Below the pieces are notes generated by a model. The model saw nothing but the letters and a program-made list of their open reading frames with translations. It did no database searches and was not told the DNA's origin. Below, piece after piece: positions 32,181 through 43,879 of a stretch of 64,000 bases of DNA. A program made the position numbers and the translations under genes. Source of the stretch: Diploptera punctata (taxonomy: Eukaryota; Arthropoda; Insecta; Blattodea; Blaberidae); the NCBI GenBank assembly GCA_030220185.1, contig JASPKZ010010273.1:2321501-2385500 (forward strand). Direction: 5' to 3'. Positions within the stretch are counted from its first letter, which is position 1; each line of letters starts with the position of its first letter.

Positions 32181-33754
32181 TCATCCATCCAAGTAATTCC
32201 TTAGTTACCTATTAGATATCTCATTGAGACGATTTGCTAACCATATGTCACTCGTTGAAATGTGTAGATTAATAAGCGTAACTAAATTAGTCCGGTTAAA
32301 ACCTCCCGCTAGGGAGCACCGGCGTCCCCACGTGGGACGTATGTGATATATACATGCATCTACTTATTATTTATTTATATTGATCCTATAAAGTACATAA
32401 ATACACGAGTTGGATTTTACACAAGATTATGTTTATAAGCCTGGTAATTGCTTTGCAACTTAGTTAATTTGGGAGAAGAAAATAAGCATGATTAAAAACA
32501 GTTGATGTTAAAGATCTAGTTAATTGTAATGAAGCGTGTTGTAATTGTAGGTTATCGAACCCTGAAGCTAATCTAGCGGAACGGCTCCTGCAGACCGCAA
32601 ATAATCTCTTTTAATTCAATGCACAAACCACAAGGTCTTGAGTTCAATTCCCGATAATGTTTTCACTCTTTAATTGATCCAATTTAAAAAAAATGATTTA
32701 ATCAATCGTTTTATTTTATGACATAATAGCTAATATCCGACGTGCGCTGCTACGCCTAAATACATTAAACATTAAGGATTCATAAAATTATATTGTATAC
32801 ACAACGACGAATCAACTTGGTGGTCGAAAGAGTCAATTTCTCATTACCTATTTCAGGTAAAATCCCACTTTTAATAGCAGCATTTCGCTTATTTTTGGAT
32901 TATATGTATCTCGGTTTATATTAGTAGGATATACTGAGTTTTGTTGTGAAAAATCGAAAATTGCGACCGCTAGAGTGATTTTTAAATGTTTGTCTCAGGT
33001 GAATTCCTAAACCTAATGGTTTTTTAACGTGATAGATAGCGGATAAACAGTGTATATGCTTGAAAACCTGTACCTGTGTACACATTTTCACGAAGATTGT
33101 TTGAGCGGTTTAGAAGTCTGTAAAGCATAAAGATACGCAGGTTGTACAGAGGAATTTAGGGTAATTTGGACCCCTGTTTTGAATTTGTTTTTCTTCTTTT
33201 AATTAAGGAATTTGCATTTTGTTTAATTACAGTGATTAACATTAGTGTTGTAACTATGATATAGCATTGTTATTTTATTCAAATATGGAAACATGTTCAT
33301 AATTTATAAACTTTTTTATATTACAAGAAAGCTCCTCTTCGCCTTCCATTTTCGGATAAGTGGACCTCAGAACCCACCTTATCTTTTAGTCTATTTTTAA
33401 GTTTATTTACTCTATTAATTTATACAGACAGGCATTATACATACGTAATTCCATTACATTAACGCAGTACCTTATAGGTACTTTTACGTGCCATACTCCT
33501 CCCGGTTTACAGTGACACGATCTGTCAGGGAGGGATTTTAACTATGGATCACATACATACTTTTCTGACCACACAAAGACAATGGAGGTCCTTCCCGAAT
33601 GAGTGGTCAGCTCAATCCTCTGAGACAACACAACATTCTGTAGTTCAATTTATAACTAATTGAAAAATTGAAAATATTTACATATCCATTATGCTATTTT
33701 GTTTACTGCTATTAAAACATAACTAACTCCATGACGCTATAGGTATACGTGGCC
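32181..33754. other. No gene; possible decayed tRNA-like pieces
   Basis: Long AT-rich stretch. GTCTTGAGTTCAATTCCCG at about 32635 resembles a tRNA B-box, and GGAGGTCCTTCCCGAATGAG at 33584 recurs in similar form at 24237 (GAAGGACCTTCCCGGATGAG). No coding evidence. Confidence 0.4.
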
Positions 33755-34080
33755 TTGGCCTACCAGTCGACTGATGGGCTCACATGTATTAATTACGTAC
33801 ATATATGATCACATAGCCAGTATAGGGGTGACATGTGAACAGCATGCCGGGTCCCCCAATCGTTATAGCTGGTATTTTTAATCTGATGCCGCTAGTTATT
33901 GTGCCTACACAAATTCTTCACGATTCTGGGCGGGAATCTGTCCCATTGTGCTCGGAATTCCATGATAAAATTTCTTCCCCATTTAGACCCTTGCAACCCT
34001 CGTAGCTCTTGACCAAGGCAACTTACTTTAAACCATTAGACACTAGACTAGGGTATGGTGTTAGGCTATTAAAACATACT
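33755..34080 (-). mobile_element. SINE C copy, minus strand, diverged
   Basis: CAGCATGCCGGGTCCCCCAA, CGTTATAGCTGGTATTTTTA, GATGCCGCTAGTTATTG and CTAGGGTATGGTGTTAGGCT align with the copy at 11693-12115 and with 55585-55730. The head is heavily decayed. Confidence 0.6.
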
Positions 34081-34204
34081 TGTTTATAACGTAATGTAAT
34101 ATAATATTGTATAATGTAATACAATGTAATGTAATTAATGTAATTATTATCATATTTTATGAAACGTAATATAGTATAATATATATAGACCTTATACTTT
34201 ATAT

Positions 34205-34400
34205 ATATCCATCCATAGTAATTCTGCCCGAAGGCAGGTCCTTTACTGCATTCATAGCATTTTCATGCTATGCTTGCAGCTTTACTAGGGAAATGTAGGT
34301 GTGGTAGCTTCCCGTTGCTTTCCACACCGGTGAAGGATGATGATGATGATGGCCATATTATTTCGGGGACCGTTTGGGCCTTAAAGTTTTCCTGACTGGG
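34205..34400 (-). mobile_element. SINE A with type-1 tail, head missing
   Basis: On the minus strand the copy begins at CAGGAAAACTTTAAGGCCCA and runs through ATCCTTCACCGGTGTGGAAA, GCTACCACACCTACATTTCC, ATAGCATGAAAATGCTATGA, GGACCTGCCTTCGGGCAGAA to the ATGGATGG end. The tRNA-like head is absent, consistent with 5' truncation on reverse transcription. Confidence 0.85.
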
Positions 34401-34449
34401 AGTGGGTAGTGTTTTACCATCTACCACATTCACTGGACTGAAGCCCCTG

Positions 34450-34685
34450 TGATTATGATTTGGTCCCTAAGATGAGGGAACTACTTCATGACATTCGATT
34501 CCAAACTGTTTCCGAGATTCTGCTGGCATTAAGGCGGTCGGTCAGAAACATCAACAGAACAGGAGCTGCTGCAGGGATACTACGCTGGCAACGAATTGTG
34601 TGACAATGCTGGGTACTACTTTGAAGGATCGTAGAAGTTTCACAGGTCTTTGTCACTTGTATACCAGCAATAAATAAATAGTTGC
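34450..34685 (+). pseudogene. Mariner transposase C-terminal relic
   Basis: One frame reads KMRELLHDIRFQTVSEILLA then RRSVRNINRTGAAAGILR and WQRIV before a stop. This is the C-terminal layout of mariner transposases (x-R-G-I-R-F ... R-x-I-N-R-x-G ... W-Q-x-x-V) and is related to the relic at 52700-53270. No termini are visible. Confidence 0.7.
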
Positions 34686-34754
34686 CACTATTAAAGTTAC
34701 AACCTAAGTATAATATAATATAGAATGTAATATAATGTATAATAGCTATATTAT

Positions 34755-35340
34755 CATAAATAATGCCACGAGTGATTTCCAATTTATCTAGAGAATTTGG
34801 AAATCAAGAGTGGCATTTGTTAGGACTATTTAACGAATGCAATTAAGCTGTTTACTAAAAAATAATTATTTGAATATAGTTACCAGTGTTTTAAAATATT
34901 TATATAGTTAATGTAAACGGCGATGTTTGAAAACAAATTAGAAATGTGAGGTTATGTATATTCACTGCAACTCGATCATATTATTTATTGCCAAATATGA
35001 ACGCAATATTGTAAGAATGCACTCTAGTGGAGAAATAATGAAACACATCAAACTATTATAATCACATTATAGGTTAATCATTTATATTTTAAACAACTCG
35101 GTAAAATCACTGAATCTATTCATTATTTGCTATATTCAATGTATTTGTTGGAGAAAAATAATGGTCTAACCTGTTCAGAATATTAAAAAAGGAGGAGCTT
35201 TCTTTATCACAAAAGCAGGAGCTGATAAAGAGAAATCGATAAAGAGCGAGGTGAAACACGACTGTCATTGGTGTAAACAGAATTCATTGAAACGTGATTG
35301 GTCATTGACTACCATTTGCGACATGAGTTAAGTAGTCATA
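34755..35340 (+). repeat. Dispersed repeat N1, copy 2
   Basis: Same block order as 16138-16770. The left end is a clear hairpin: TGCCACGAGTGATTTCCAAT against TTTGGAAATCAAGAGTGGCA. The right part has GTGATTGGTCATTGACTACC and ACATGAGTTAAGTAGTCA. Confidence 0.7.
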
Positions 35341-35770
35341 CAATAATAGGCTCCTACGATGAAGTTCGTTTTATAAACGCTTCCAACCTCTTATGGGGTG
35401 ATAATTAGATAGTTTATATCACTTAAAATTGTGAATTAATTTTTGTTTTCTATTTCAGCATTTTGTTTAAACTGGGTTTTAATTAAGATAATTCGGTTAA
35501 ACGGGGATTTACTATAAAAACTTTACAGATTATTATCAGCACAGTTTCAAGGGACTGTGTATAAAATGCTCATTACTATGATTAAAATATTTAACATCGG
35601 ACTTAAAATTTCCAAAATGTTGCTATAAAATTAAGGTTCTAAATTATTTTCTCATAAAACGCATTGAAATTCACAGGTTTATTTTTATCGGACTAGCATT
35701 CTTCAAAACATAGAAAGTTTGAAAAAAGAACGGTAAAGCATTAGAGGAGATTTGAGATGCTAAGTTTTCC
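35341..35770. other. No feature recognised
   Basis: AT-rich spacer. A CTT triplet run starts at 35784 as part of the next LINE tail. Confidence 0.4.
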
Positions 35771-35774
35771 TAGC

Positions 35775-35991
35775 TACATATTCTTCTTCTTCTTCTTCTT
35801 CATCTTCACTTCACGGGCTCGGCAATTGCCTGTTCTACCTCACAGTTATTCTGTTCATCTTTTCACTGGCCTTCCTACATTCCTTGAACCTCTTGGCTTG
35901 TAGTTAAGTGCTGCTTTTGGTAATATTGTTAAATTCATTCTTTCTACATATCTAAACCATTTATCTCTATATTCTTTGATTTTATCATTCA

Positions 35992-36032
<41 letters not shown>

Positions 36033-36205
36033 ACTCTGTTCTTATATATTCATTCTTTATCCGATCCAATATTGTGTAGCTTTTTGTTCTTCTAAGGAAG
36101 TTCATTTCTACGCCTTGTATTCTACTTTGTAATTTTTTTGGTCATTGCCCAAGTTTCATCCCATAAAGTAATGCAGGAACTGCCAATAGTTTATCCTAGC
36201 TACAT
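35775..36205 (-). pseudogene. LINE reverse transcriptase C-terminus, minus strand
   Basis: Minus-strand reading in broken frames: LLAVPALLYGM (36190), RIQGVEMNFLRRTKSYTILD (36100), then after an (AT)n tract at 35993-36029 the segment YRDKWFRYVERMN, ALNYKPRGSRNVGRPVKR and a (GAA)n tail at 35784-35802. The AT tract sits inside what was coding sequence. Same family type as LINE-B. Confidence 0.72.
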
Positions 36206-37015
36206 TTTAAACATATTTAAAAAATCTGTAATGAGGGAAACATAGTATACAGGAGCATGTTGGGGATTAGACAGTATAATACTAACACCTGGTTCACTGG
36301 CAAGAACTATAAAGTTGTGCAGTTTGTGGGACGTACAGATATAATTTATAGGCGAGATGTGTTCGCTTTCTGAACATAATTTATTGCATAATGCATGTGT
36401 TCAGTTCAGATTCTAATTTGTATGCTTGGCTAATACATTGAAAGGACTTGTCCGTACCAAATTACTGCTGAGAAAAGTGTAATCTTGTTTTTCTTTTTTC
36501 ACTTTTTTGCTTTTGTGTAGACCTGCTTTTAAACAGTTGTAAAGCGATGTTATATTTGACATATAGATGCAGCATTTCTTATTTTTAAAATCTGATCTAA
36601 AACACTCGTTCGAGTTTATTTACCCACACAATTATGCAGCTATCAATCAATTACATTTTCTCTTGATTTCATTTAATAGAGATTGTGTTATATTTTAAAT
36701 GCAGAGGAATCATTTTGCATATTTAATATCTGATCTAATGCACTCTTTGAAATTTGTTCCAGACATTTTATATAACTATCAAAATCAATTATAAAACCTG
36801 ACCACGTAATGATACTTTCGTTCTGAAACATTCCGAAGTGCTTTCGGAATTGAATTAATAGCTACATAGCTACGATAAAAGATAATGATTATTTGGAATT
36901 TTATATTGGATATATGAAGCGGATTCAATTGGAAAACAATAGAGGAGTAAAAGAAGGTGAATATGGTATAAAACCTATGGGATCCATATGCGATACAATT
37001 GATTAATCTTTAGGC
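36206..37015. other. No feature recognised
   Basis: AT-rich; no open frame or repeat recognised. Confidence 0.4.
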
Positions 37016-37557
37016 ATAGGCCTATATACAAAAATGAGTGTGAGTTTATTTGTCTGTCTGTCCTTTATGGACTCAAAAACTACTTGACGAATTTGAATGT
37101 GGTTTTCATCAACATTCAGAGACTTTTCCTGGGATATAATTAACGTATATAACATATTACCGTACTTACTGTAGGGCCGGAGCTTAAAAAAAGTGTATTG
37201 GTGCACTAAAAAGTCGCTTTTGGATGCTTAAATGGCTTTCTCTGTCAACACAGTAACAAATACACGAAATTAATATACACAGAATTGAATATCTCAAAAA
37301 AATTCTACAAAAATGTCCGTTACAGTATATGTCTATTTTGTACGGATAACTGACAATAACCATTTTTGTCATTAATTTCTCTGATTCAAAGAAGATTGGG
37401 ATAAGTAGATTCCCGGCAAAGCCAGGTAATTAGCAAGGGGTATCTAAATATAGTGACGATGTAAATTTATAATTATTTTCTTTTTACTTATTCAACTAAA
37501 CATAAAAGCACATTTAATTTATTTAGGCGTAGCATCGAAGGCCGGGTATTAGCTAGT
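37016..37557 (+). mobile_element. Possible non-autonomous Helitron-like element
   Basis: Begins near TATATACAAAAATGAGTGTG followed by TTTGTCTGTCTGTCC, and ends CCGGGTATTAGCTAG before T. The CTAG-type end, the lack of inverted repeats or target duplication, and the internal AAGCCAGGTAATTAGC word fit non-autonomous Helitrons as known in insects. The exact ends are not certain. Confidence 0.4.
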
Positions 37558-37785
37558 ATGATATAAATACATTTTATACAAACCTTTAATAAATTGTAAA
37601 TAATACAGCGTATTTATCACAAAGGAAGCAGAAGATAGATCAGAAATAGAAAGGGAAATCAAGTAAGCCCATTTATATAAAAACAGTTTACAATATTGTT
37701 CTTGGAAGTTCCCCACAAAACAATCTAAAGGTTGTCACTGCAAATGAATAGTTTCTAACCCAAATATAAAAGTAAACTATTCCTA

Positions 37786-38035
37786 ATGCGTGCCTTAGGG
37801 GACTAAGGCCTATATTTTAGACAATCGACACGAAATGTCAGCCCTGCGTGACAACCGCCTTTACCTCCAGAACATACGTATCGTATTCATTTCCGTTGCA
37901 GACTAAATCGACCCGTGCCCATGGTGTCGACAGAAGGTTTAGGTCAGCTTAAAAATTCTGACACTATCGGTACTCGATCCCCCGATCTTCAGGCTTGCAT
38001 CGTAATACTAGACTAAGACATACCTCTCCTACCTC
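37786..38035 (-). repeat. SINE D-like repeat, copy 1
   Basis: Shares TTTTAGACAATCGACACGAA, ATGTCAGCCCTGCGTGACAA, GTCGACAGAAGGTTTAGGTC and AGCTTAAAAATTCTGACAC with 39565-39837. TCGGTACTCGATCCCCCGAT near the right end may be a reversed B-box, suggesting a tRNA-derived SINE on the minus strand. Confidence 0.5.
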
Positions 38036-38930
38036 AGCTGAAGTTGATTAAGATAGTAGTGTTTGAGACCATATTTTATAGGAACGGGTTTCAAATAGCT
38101 TGGATCGTCAAATCAAAATACCGCGACTTGTGCCGTTGATGCAGAATATGTTCGACACTCCTTATAACAAGAGTTATCTTACAGCAAATAGACTTCCCGG
38201 TATTTTTATTTATACAGTATATTTCCCATACTAGGCAAAAACTGAACTATACTAAATGCAACAGAACTCTCTATCGACAAACTTTCACAGATTGTTCAAG
38301 AATGGTGTCTGAGTGTTTTCATATTAGGATCCCTTGGTCTCCGGTGACTCATTACTATACAGTTTCCCTCTTACTAATAATCCATATATAACTTGTATAC
38401 AAAGTTTATACACATCTCAGTTGAAAATTCTTACTAATAAACACGGTATTATCCGTGCAGTGTATAAGAGGTGTACAACTTTACATGGGAATCATACATG
38501 CCTCCAGCCTTGTTTAAGGATTGTATAACTAGACAAAATGTCGGACTTCAAGATCAACTGATTGTTTTCTTATGATATCGATGAAAGTTTCCTTAAATTT
38601 AACGCAAAATGCAACAATTTAACGACTGTTTGACGGATGCACAGAGGGCATAAATAATATTAACAAACTTCTGGGTAGGAAAATAAAGCATCATTAAATG
38701 CCCTTTTGTTACACTCATTCTCGATTAGGCCTAATATTTTAAAATTGAACATTGATTCACAAAATAATATGTTCTACAATATTTGATCTGAGACAAGATT
38801 TAACCTGAATGTAGTTTAAATGCTTCTTAATATTATTTTAATAAAACTTTGTTGCATCATTAATACATAATATAGGCCTACATACCGATATAAAATTGTA
38901 TTTAATTATAAAGTTACTATTATTGCAGCA
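38036..38930. other. No feature recognised
   Basis: AT-rich stretch without recognisable repeats or genes. Confidence 0.4.
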
Positions 38931-38934
38931 AGCC

Positions 38935-39010
38935 ACATGTTAGCTTGATAGTCTTGTGGTTAGAGCTTCTGACTACAGTCCGTGAGGTCATAGGTACGAT
39001 TGTCGATGAA
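38935..39010 (+). repeat. Decayed tRNA-like (SINE head) sequence
   Basis: TTAGCTTGATAGTCTTGTGG resembles an A-box region, GTTAGAGCTTCTGACTACAG an anticodon arm and AGGTCATAGGTACGATTGTC a worn B-box, ending before a T9 run. Too decayed to be a working tRNA. Confidence 0.45.
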
Positions 39011-39564
39011 ATTACAGATTTTTTTTTTCGCTTAAAGCGTTATAATGTTGCCGCTAACATTTCCTACTATTTTGAACGTTTTCTAACGCATCTTAAAACA
39101 CTGCATGTAATTCATAAGTAATGGGAAAAACTTTTATTAGTTTCCAAGAATTGTTCGAAGTTCTTGACGTTAGATGGCAGCACATTATCTGTGAAACTAA
39201 TTCTACGATGTAATTAATGTAGCCTAAAGAAACATGTAAATAAATTAAAACACACTTATTTTTTCCGTACTTCCCCAATTAGGGAATCTCTATTCTTATC
39301 CATACTAATTTCTTACACAAATAATCGCTGGTTGATGTTTTCTTTCCGTTACAAATGGCGCGTAATATGTTCTGACGTCATAATGATGACGAATATCTGA
39401 CATGTTGTGTATAAGGGTTGTATTGTTGTATAGCTCCTGAACAACGTTTATTAATAAGGAAATTATAGATGATCTTTAAGACTTATACATTGTGTAACTA
39501 AACAACTGATGAAAGCCTGTATAAGAGATTTTTGTTAGTAACACTGTAAATGTAAAGTGATCCT
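39011..39564. other. No feature recognised
   Basis: AT-rich; the 61-codon minus-strand frame at 39093-39278 has no motif. Confidence 0.4.
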
Positions 39565-39837
39565 ATTACAGGCGTTAGGAGGCCTTTAGGTTAGTAGGAG
39601 GTTAAGGCTTCTCTTTTCTAGACAATTGGTACTTGATGTCAGCCGGTTTGTCAGCCCTGAGTGATGGCCGCTTTATCCCAGATAAATTGTCTGGTATTTA
39701 CTATCGTTAGGCGCTGAGTCGACCTCGAGGATATAGTGCCGCCAGAAGGTTGGGGTCAGTTTAAAAATCCTGAACCACCGCATTCGAACCCTTAACCTTC
39801 CGACTTGTAGCATAGGCTACTGCGTACCCCCGGCTTA
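39565..39837 (-). repeat. SINE D-like repeat, copy 2
   Basis: TCTAGACAATTGGTACTTGA, TTGTCAGCCCTGAGTGATGG, GTCTGGTATTTACTATCGTT, GCCGCCAGAAGGTTGGGGTC and GCATTCGAACCCTTAACCTT match copy 1 in order. GCATTCGAACCC is a plausible reversed B-box. Confidence 0.55.
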
Positions 39838-40315
39838 TTATAGAGTAGCTTAATGTATTTTTAATTTCTTTGTTAAGTATGAGTCCTTGATCTGTTTAAT
39901 TACTGATGTGATTTGTGCATTATTTTTATTGCGGTTTAAGATTTTGACTTTTCCTTCTTCAGATGATACAATTCGACCCATTTTTCACTTTTCGTCTTAA
40001 TCTATCTGAATCCATCTTATCACAGTGAGAAAGAACACCAACGTTTGCTCAGAGATCCTCTTTTTCAGCATTGAAGTTCTTTTATGTGTCATAAATATAT
40101 GAAACGTGATCCATGGATATACTTATCTTTCGAAGGAAGCCATATTTAATAATTTTACTTCCTTAAAAATCCATATACTCCGGCTGGTTTGAACCCGGGG
40201 ACTTCGGAACTAAATAAGAGGAAGAATATTACCAATAGGATAAATTATATAGGTGTACTATTATTTATTACACTAAAATACGATTCAATTATCCATGTGG
40301 CACAATTAAACGTAC
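39838..40315. other. No feature recognised
   Basis: AT-rich spacer without recognisable elements. Confidence 0.4.
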
Positions 40316-40319
40316 TTTA

Positions 40320-40735
40320 TTGAATAAAACTAGAAATGACAGTATTTTAAAATTTTACAAAGTATTGGAAGTTCCATCTCTTATCTATAGATGTGAAACC
40401 TGGACATTAACAAAGGCAGATAGTAAACAAATAGAGGCTGCAGAAATGAAGATGTTGAGAGCAATAGCAGGATACCAAAGGACCGATAAAAAGAAAAACG
40501 AAGATATAAGAGTAGAACTTAATATATTTAATCTCTGTGAAAGAATAAAATACTAATAAAATGCTTACCTTCAGCACGTATTACGAATGAATGAACAGCG
40601 CATACCAAGAAGAATGTATAATTATAAACCAAAAGGGAGAAGATTGTTGGGAAGACCATTGAAGAGATAGAAGGACCAATTCGACCTATAACGAGATCGG
40701 AACAGGCCGTTGGGCTTAATCCTTGTTGTTGTTGA
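40320..40735 (+). pseudogene. LINE-B reverse transcriptase C-terminus, plus strand
   Basis: Frame 40320-40556: NDSILKFYKVLEVPSLIYRC then ETWTLTKADSKQIEAAEMKM and LRAIAGYQRTDKKKNEDIRV, then after a stop LQHVLRMN-like residues and PKGRRLLGRPLKR. 3' end GAACAGGCCGTTGGGCTTAA and a GTTGTTGTTGATGATGATGA tail. 5'-truncated copy of the family also seen at 22601. Confidence 0.8.
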
Positions 40736-40749
40736 TGATGATGATTCTT

Positions 40750-41250
40750 GTCCCAACTTCTAAAAAAAAGTTAAACTGAAAGTATATAAAACTGCCATTC
40801 TCCCTGTTATATGGATGCGAAACGTGGATTCTTACTTTAAGGGAGGAGAAACGATTACGAGAATCTGAGAATAAAGTTCTTAAGAGCATTTTTGGACCAA
40901 AGAGAGATGAACAGACAGGTGAATTGAGAAGACTTCATAATAGTGTGCTACACGATCTTAATAGGAAATCAGATATAACAAGACACTTAAGTCTCGTATA
41001 TTACGGAAAACATGTAGCACGAATAGGGAATATAAGAGGGAAATGGAAGCTTCTTGTAGGAAATCAGAGGGAAAACGCCCAGTTGGTAGACCAAGAATGA
41101 GATGGGAGAATATTATTAACCATGGTTTGAGGACAGTATATTATACAGGGTCTGATTGAAAAACATTACCTTAAAATAGGGATGTGTGGACAGCTTATGT
41201 CAGCGCGGCCATGAACCTGCGAGTTCGATAGAGTCAATGATTTAGTTATG
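40750..41250 (+). mobile_element. LINE-A 3' fragment, plus strand, decayed
   Basis: TTCTTACTTTAAGGGAGGAG, TTTTTGGACCAAAGAGAGAT, GAGGGAAAACGCCCAGTTGG and GCGCGGCCATGAACCTGCGA match LINE-A in order, with more substitutions and small deletions than the other copies. It starts directly after the LINE-B tail. Confidence 0.8.
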
Positions 41251-42021
41251 ATACGGAATGTTATGAATTATATAATATTGGTGAGTTGTTAATCATGTAC
41301 GATAGGAATTAAGTCACGACTGTGGGAGTCTTGCGTACCTCGTGAATGTAATTGCTTATTATATTCAATTCTCAATTCACTGAATTACTACTGACTGGTA
41401 TGCACTCTTCCTCCATCCTATGAAGTTGGAATGCTACTATGAGGAACATGAATATGCTTCTGGAAGTAGATGGGTATTTTCGTTTCTTTCCTGTGAATTT
41501 CATTGTAATACTCTAAAAATTCAAATAAATTAAAATTATTTTTTCTTGATATAGACTCTCTTATAAATTTATGTAAATTAATAAATGAATGAAGCTCACT
41601 GATATAGACCAGTAGCACGCCTTGTATTATATCATCATCTATTCATAATCGTATTAATAACTGTAATAATACAATCAATTCTATTTGGAACAGTTGAGAT
41701 TTCATTAATTTCTCCGAATTCTACTTATATCATCAAAAAGGTCTATCTGCGGTCCCTGAAGATCAATGTTAAAATGATTCTACTATTATAAATAGCATCT
41801 ACTGATGCTAATCCTCTTGATGAGTTAGTTTCGTTGAAGTCCGGAGGCTTTTAGCGAAATCAGCTCCGTTCAACTCTAAGTGAGCACCCCTAGGATTAAT
41901 ATTCCAAAAAAAAAAGTGTACTAAAAGCAAAGGGAAGATATCACAATTTTACAAATCCCCAGTAAATTAAAAACATGATATGAATTGTTATGCTTAATTT
42001 TCAGTGGACATACAATTGCGA

Positions 42022-42028
<7 letters not shown>
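41251..42028. other. No feature recognised
   Basis: AT-rich stretch before a TA microsatellite; the 66-codon minus-strand frame at 41418-41618 has no motif. Confidence 0.4.

Positions 42029-42069
<41 letters not shown>
42029..42069. repeat. (TA)n microsatellite
   Basis: About 20 TA units just left of a SINE A insertion. Confidence 0.9.
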
Positions 42070-42074
<5 letters not shown>

Positions 42075-42091
42075 GTCATTATAGAAAATAA

Positions 42092-42412
42092 GTCCACCGC
42101 TGTGGTCTCGAGATAGCGTGCTGCCTTATCACGCAGCAGGCCCGGGTTCGATCCCCGGTCGGGATAGTTTTTCTGGGTGAGGTTTTTATCGGGATTTTTC
42201 CTCACCTGTAAGGTAAATGTCAGGAAAACTTTAATGCCCAAACGCTCCCCGGAATCATATGGCCATCATTATCATCATCATCCTTCACCGGTGTGAAAAG
42301 TAACGGGAAGCTACCTCACCTACAATTCCCTAGTAAAGCTGCAAAGCATAGCATGAAAATGCTATGATTGCAGTAAAAGACCTGCCCTCGGGCAGAATTA
42401 CTATGGATGGAT
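42092..42412 (+). mobile_element. SINE A, full length, type-1 tail
   Basis: Head GTCCACCGCTGTGGTCTCGA, B-box GGGTTCGATCCCCGG, body, the CACCGGTGTGAAAAGTAACG block and the CCTGCCCTCGGGCAGAATTA end with ATGGATGG. A LINE fragment begins immediately after. Confidence 0.92.
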
Positions 42413-42665
42413 AGAAAAGAAAAGATTACAGTGGTATGGCCATGTCAAAAGAATGCCAGAGCAAAGATTGCCTAAAATTGTTATGGAATGGATCCCGATA
42501 GATAGTAGGAAGAGAGGAAGATCGAAGAAAACTTGATAGAAGGGGCACAAGCGGCTGTGCATATCAGAGGATGGAGGAAGATCAATAGATGGACAGAGAA
42601 GAATGGCGTTTGGTTTCCGGAAGACGGCGGCAGGTGCCATGACACCGGATGATGATGATGATGAT
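42413..42665 (+). pseudogene. LINE 3' fragment (LINE-D type)
   Basis: LQWYGHVKRMPEQRLPKIVM then EWIPIDSRKRGRSKKT in one frame, then WRLVSGRRRQVP in a third, ending in a (GAT)n tail at 42647-42663. Matches the protein end seen at 29717. Decayed by two frame changes. Confidence 0.75.
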
Positions 42666-43354
42666 TATATATTATAGGTCTAGTAAGTTTGTAGATGTCA
42701 GATTGAATTCATTGCTTACAACATAAACTTGTTTGCCGCTTGAGTGAATACAGCAATTACGGCTTTTAGACGGTATGTAGATAATAGTAGAGACAAGTTC
42801 TATAATTGACTGGAATTACGCTATAATTAATATATATTTTAAATTATTATTTATACAAAAACAATGTTTTTAAATTTTTTATCATTTACACAAGTTATAA
42901 ATTATCAATGTTGAGAATAGTAAATAGTTTTCTATGTCCAAGTATTATAGATTGAGATTTATTTGGATTTAGTCGAAGATCAAATTTATTTGTTTATTAT
43001 TTTTATTTGAAATCTCAGTCATGCCGTTGTTCATTCTGTCAATGGATTCTGTGATGCAATTTGGTTAAAAATTTGAATATATTTCTAAATTTTCTCAATA
43101 AACATAATATTAAACAATATGACCAGCACCGAGAACATGAAGTAATGTAGCGAAGAAAGATCTGCTGAAGATGGAATAGAGATTCTGAAAGGCCTTCAGA
43201 CGAAAAAGCATACATATTTTATAAGTTGAGGACGACGGCTCTGACATAAGAAGGTGCATTTTAACTTTATTTTATTTTATGACTAACCACCTCAACGGTT
43301 TTAAACAATGAATTGTATTAGTATTGATAATGTCGAAAGTATGATAGGTTATTT

Positions 43355-43358
<4 letters not shown>
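42666..43358. other. No gene; hammerhead-like motif inside
   Basis: AT-rich DNA. The only notable element is the motif at 43161-43200, listed separately. Confidence 0.45.
43161..43200 (+). ncRNA. Hammerhead-like motif with all core bases
   Basis: Helix I TCTG (43161-43164) pairs with CAGA (43197-43200). Between them: CTGAAGA (43165-43171), one unpaired T, helix II GGAAT/ATTCT with an AGAG loop, GAAA (43187-43190), then a self-complementary helix III (AGGCCT) and T at the cleavage position. The conserved core bases and the three-way layout of a hammerhead fit without a mismatch except for the extra T. A zero-loop palindromic helix III would require dimers. Hand-folded. Confidence 0.5.
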
Positions 43359-43359
<1 letters not shown>

Positions 43360-43415
<56 letters not shown>

Positions 43416-43812
43416 AAAGCAACGGGAAGCTACCACACCTATAATTCCATTGTAAAGCTGCAAAGAAAAGCATGGAAATGCTATGATTGCCGTGAAAGTC
43501 CTGCCCTCGGGCAGAATTACTGGGATGATGATGATGGCCGTATGATTTCGGGGACCGTTTGGACCGTAAAGTTTTCTTGACATTTGTCTTACAGGTGAGG
43601 AAAAACCCCGATGAAAACCTTACCCAGAAAAGCTGTCCCAACCGGGAATCGAACCCGGGCCCGCTGCGTGACAAGGCAGCACGCTACCTCGAGATCACAG
43701 CGGTGGATATATATATATATATATATATATCTGTGATCTCGAGGTAGCGTGCTGGCTATATATATATATATATCTGTGATCTCGAGGAAGCGTGCTGCAT
43801 ATATATATATAT
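43360..43812. repeat. Rearranged SINE A inside TA microsatellite
   Basis: Order: (TA)n 43360-43413; SINE A type-1 tail on the plus strand (43414-43525); SINE A head and body on the minus strand (43526-43706, with reversed B-box CCGGGAATCGAACCCGGGCC); (TA)n; a 24-base plus-strand head piece (CTGTGATCTCGAGGTAGCGT then GCTG, 43731-43754); (TA)n; the same piece again (43774-43798) with one change; (TA)n. The joints fall in the TA tracts. Confidence 0.85.
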
Positions 43813-43879
43813 AGCGAATAAAAGAAGTCAAAAAACAGAAGAGTTCATCCAAGTCAAACTGTTGTCTGATAAGTGCAAT

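Noticed and set aside
32635..32660. tRNA B-box-like sequence at about 32635
   Set aside because: No matching A-box or cloverleaf around it.
41815..41875. CTTGATGAGTTAGTTTCGTTG as a further hammerhead-like motif
   Set aside because: No GAAA box follows at the right place and no helix I or II can be drawn.
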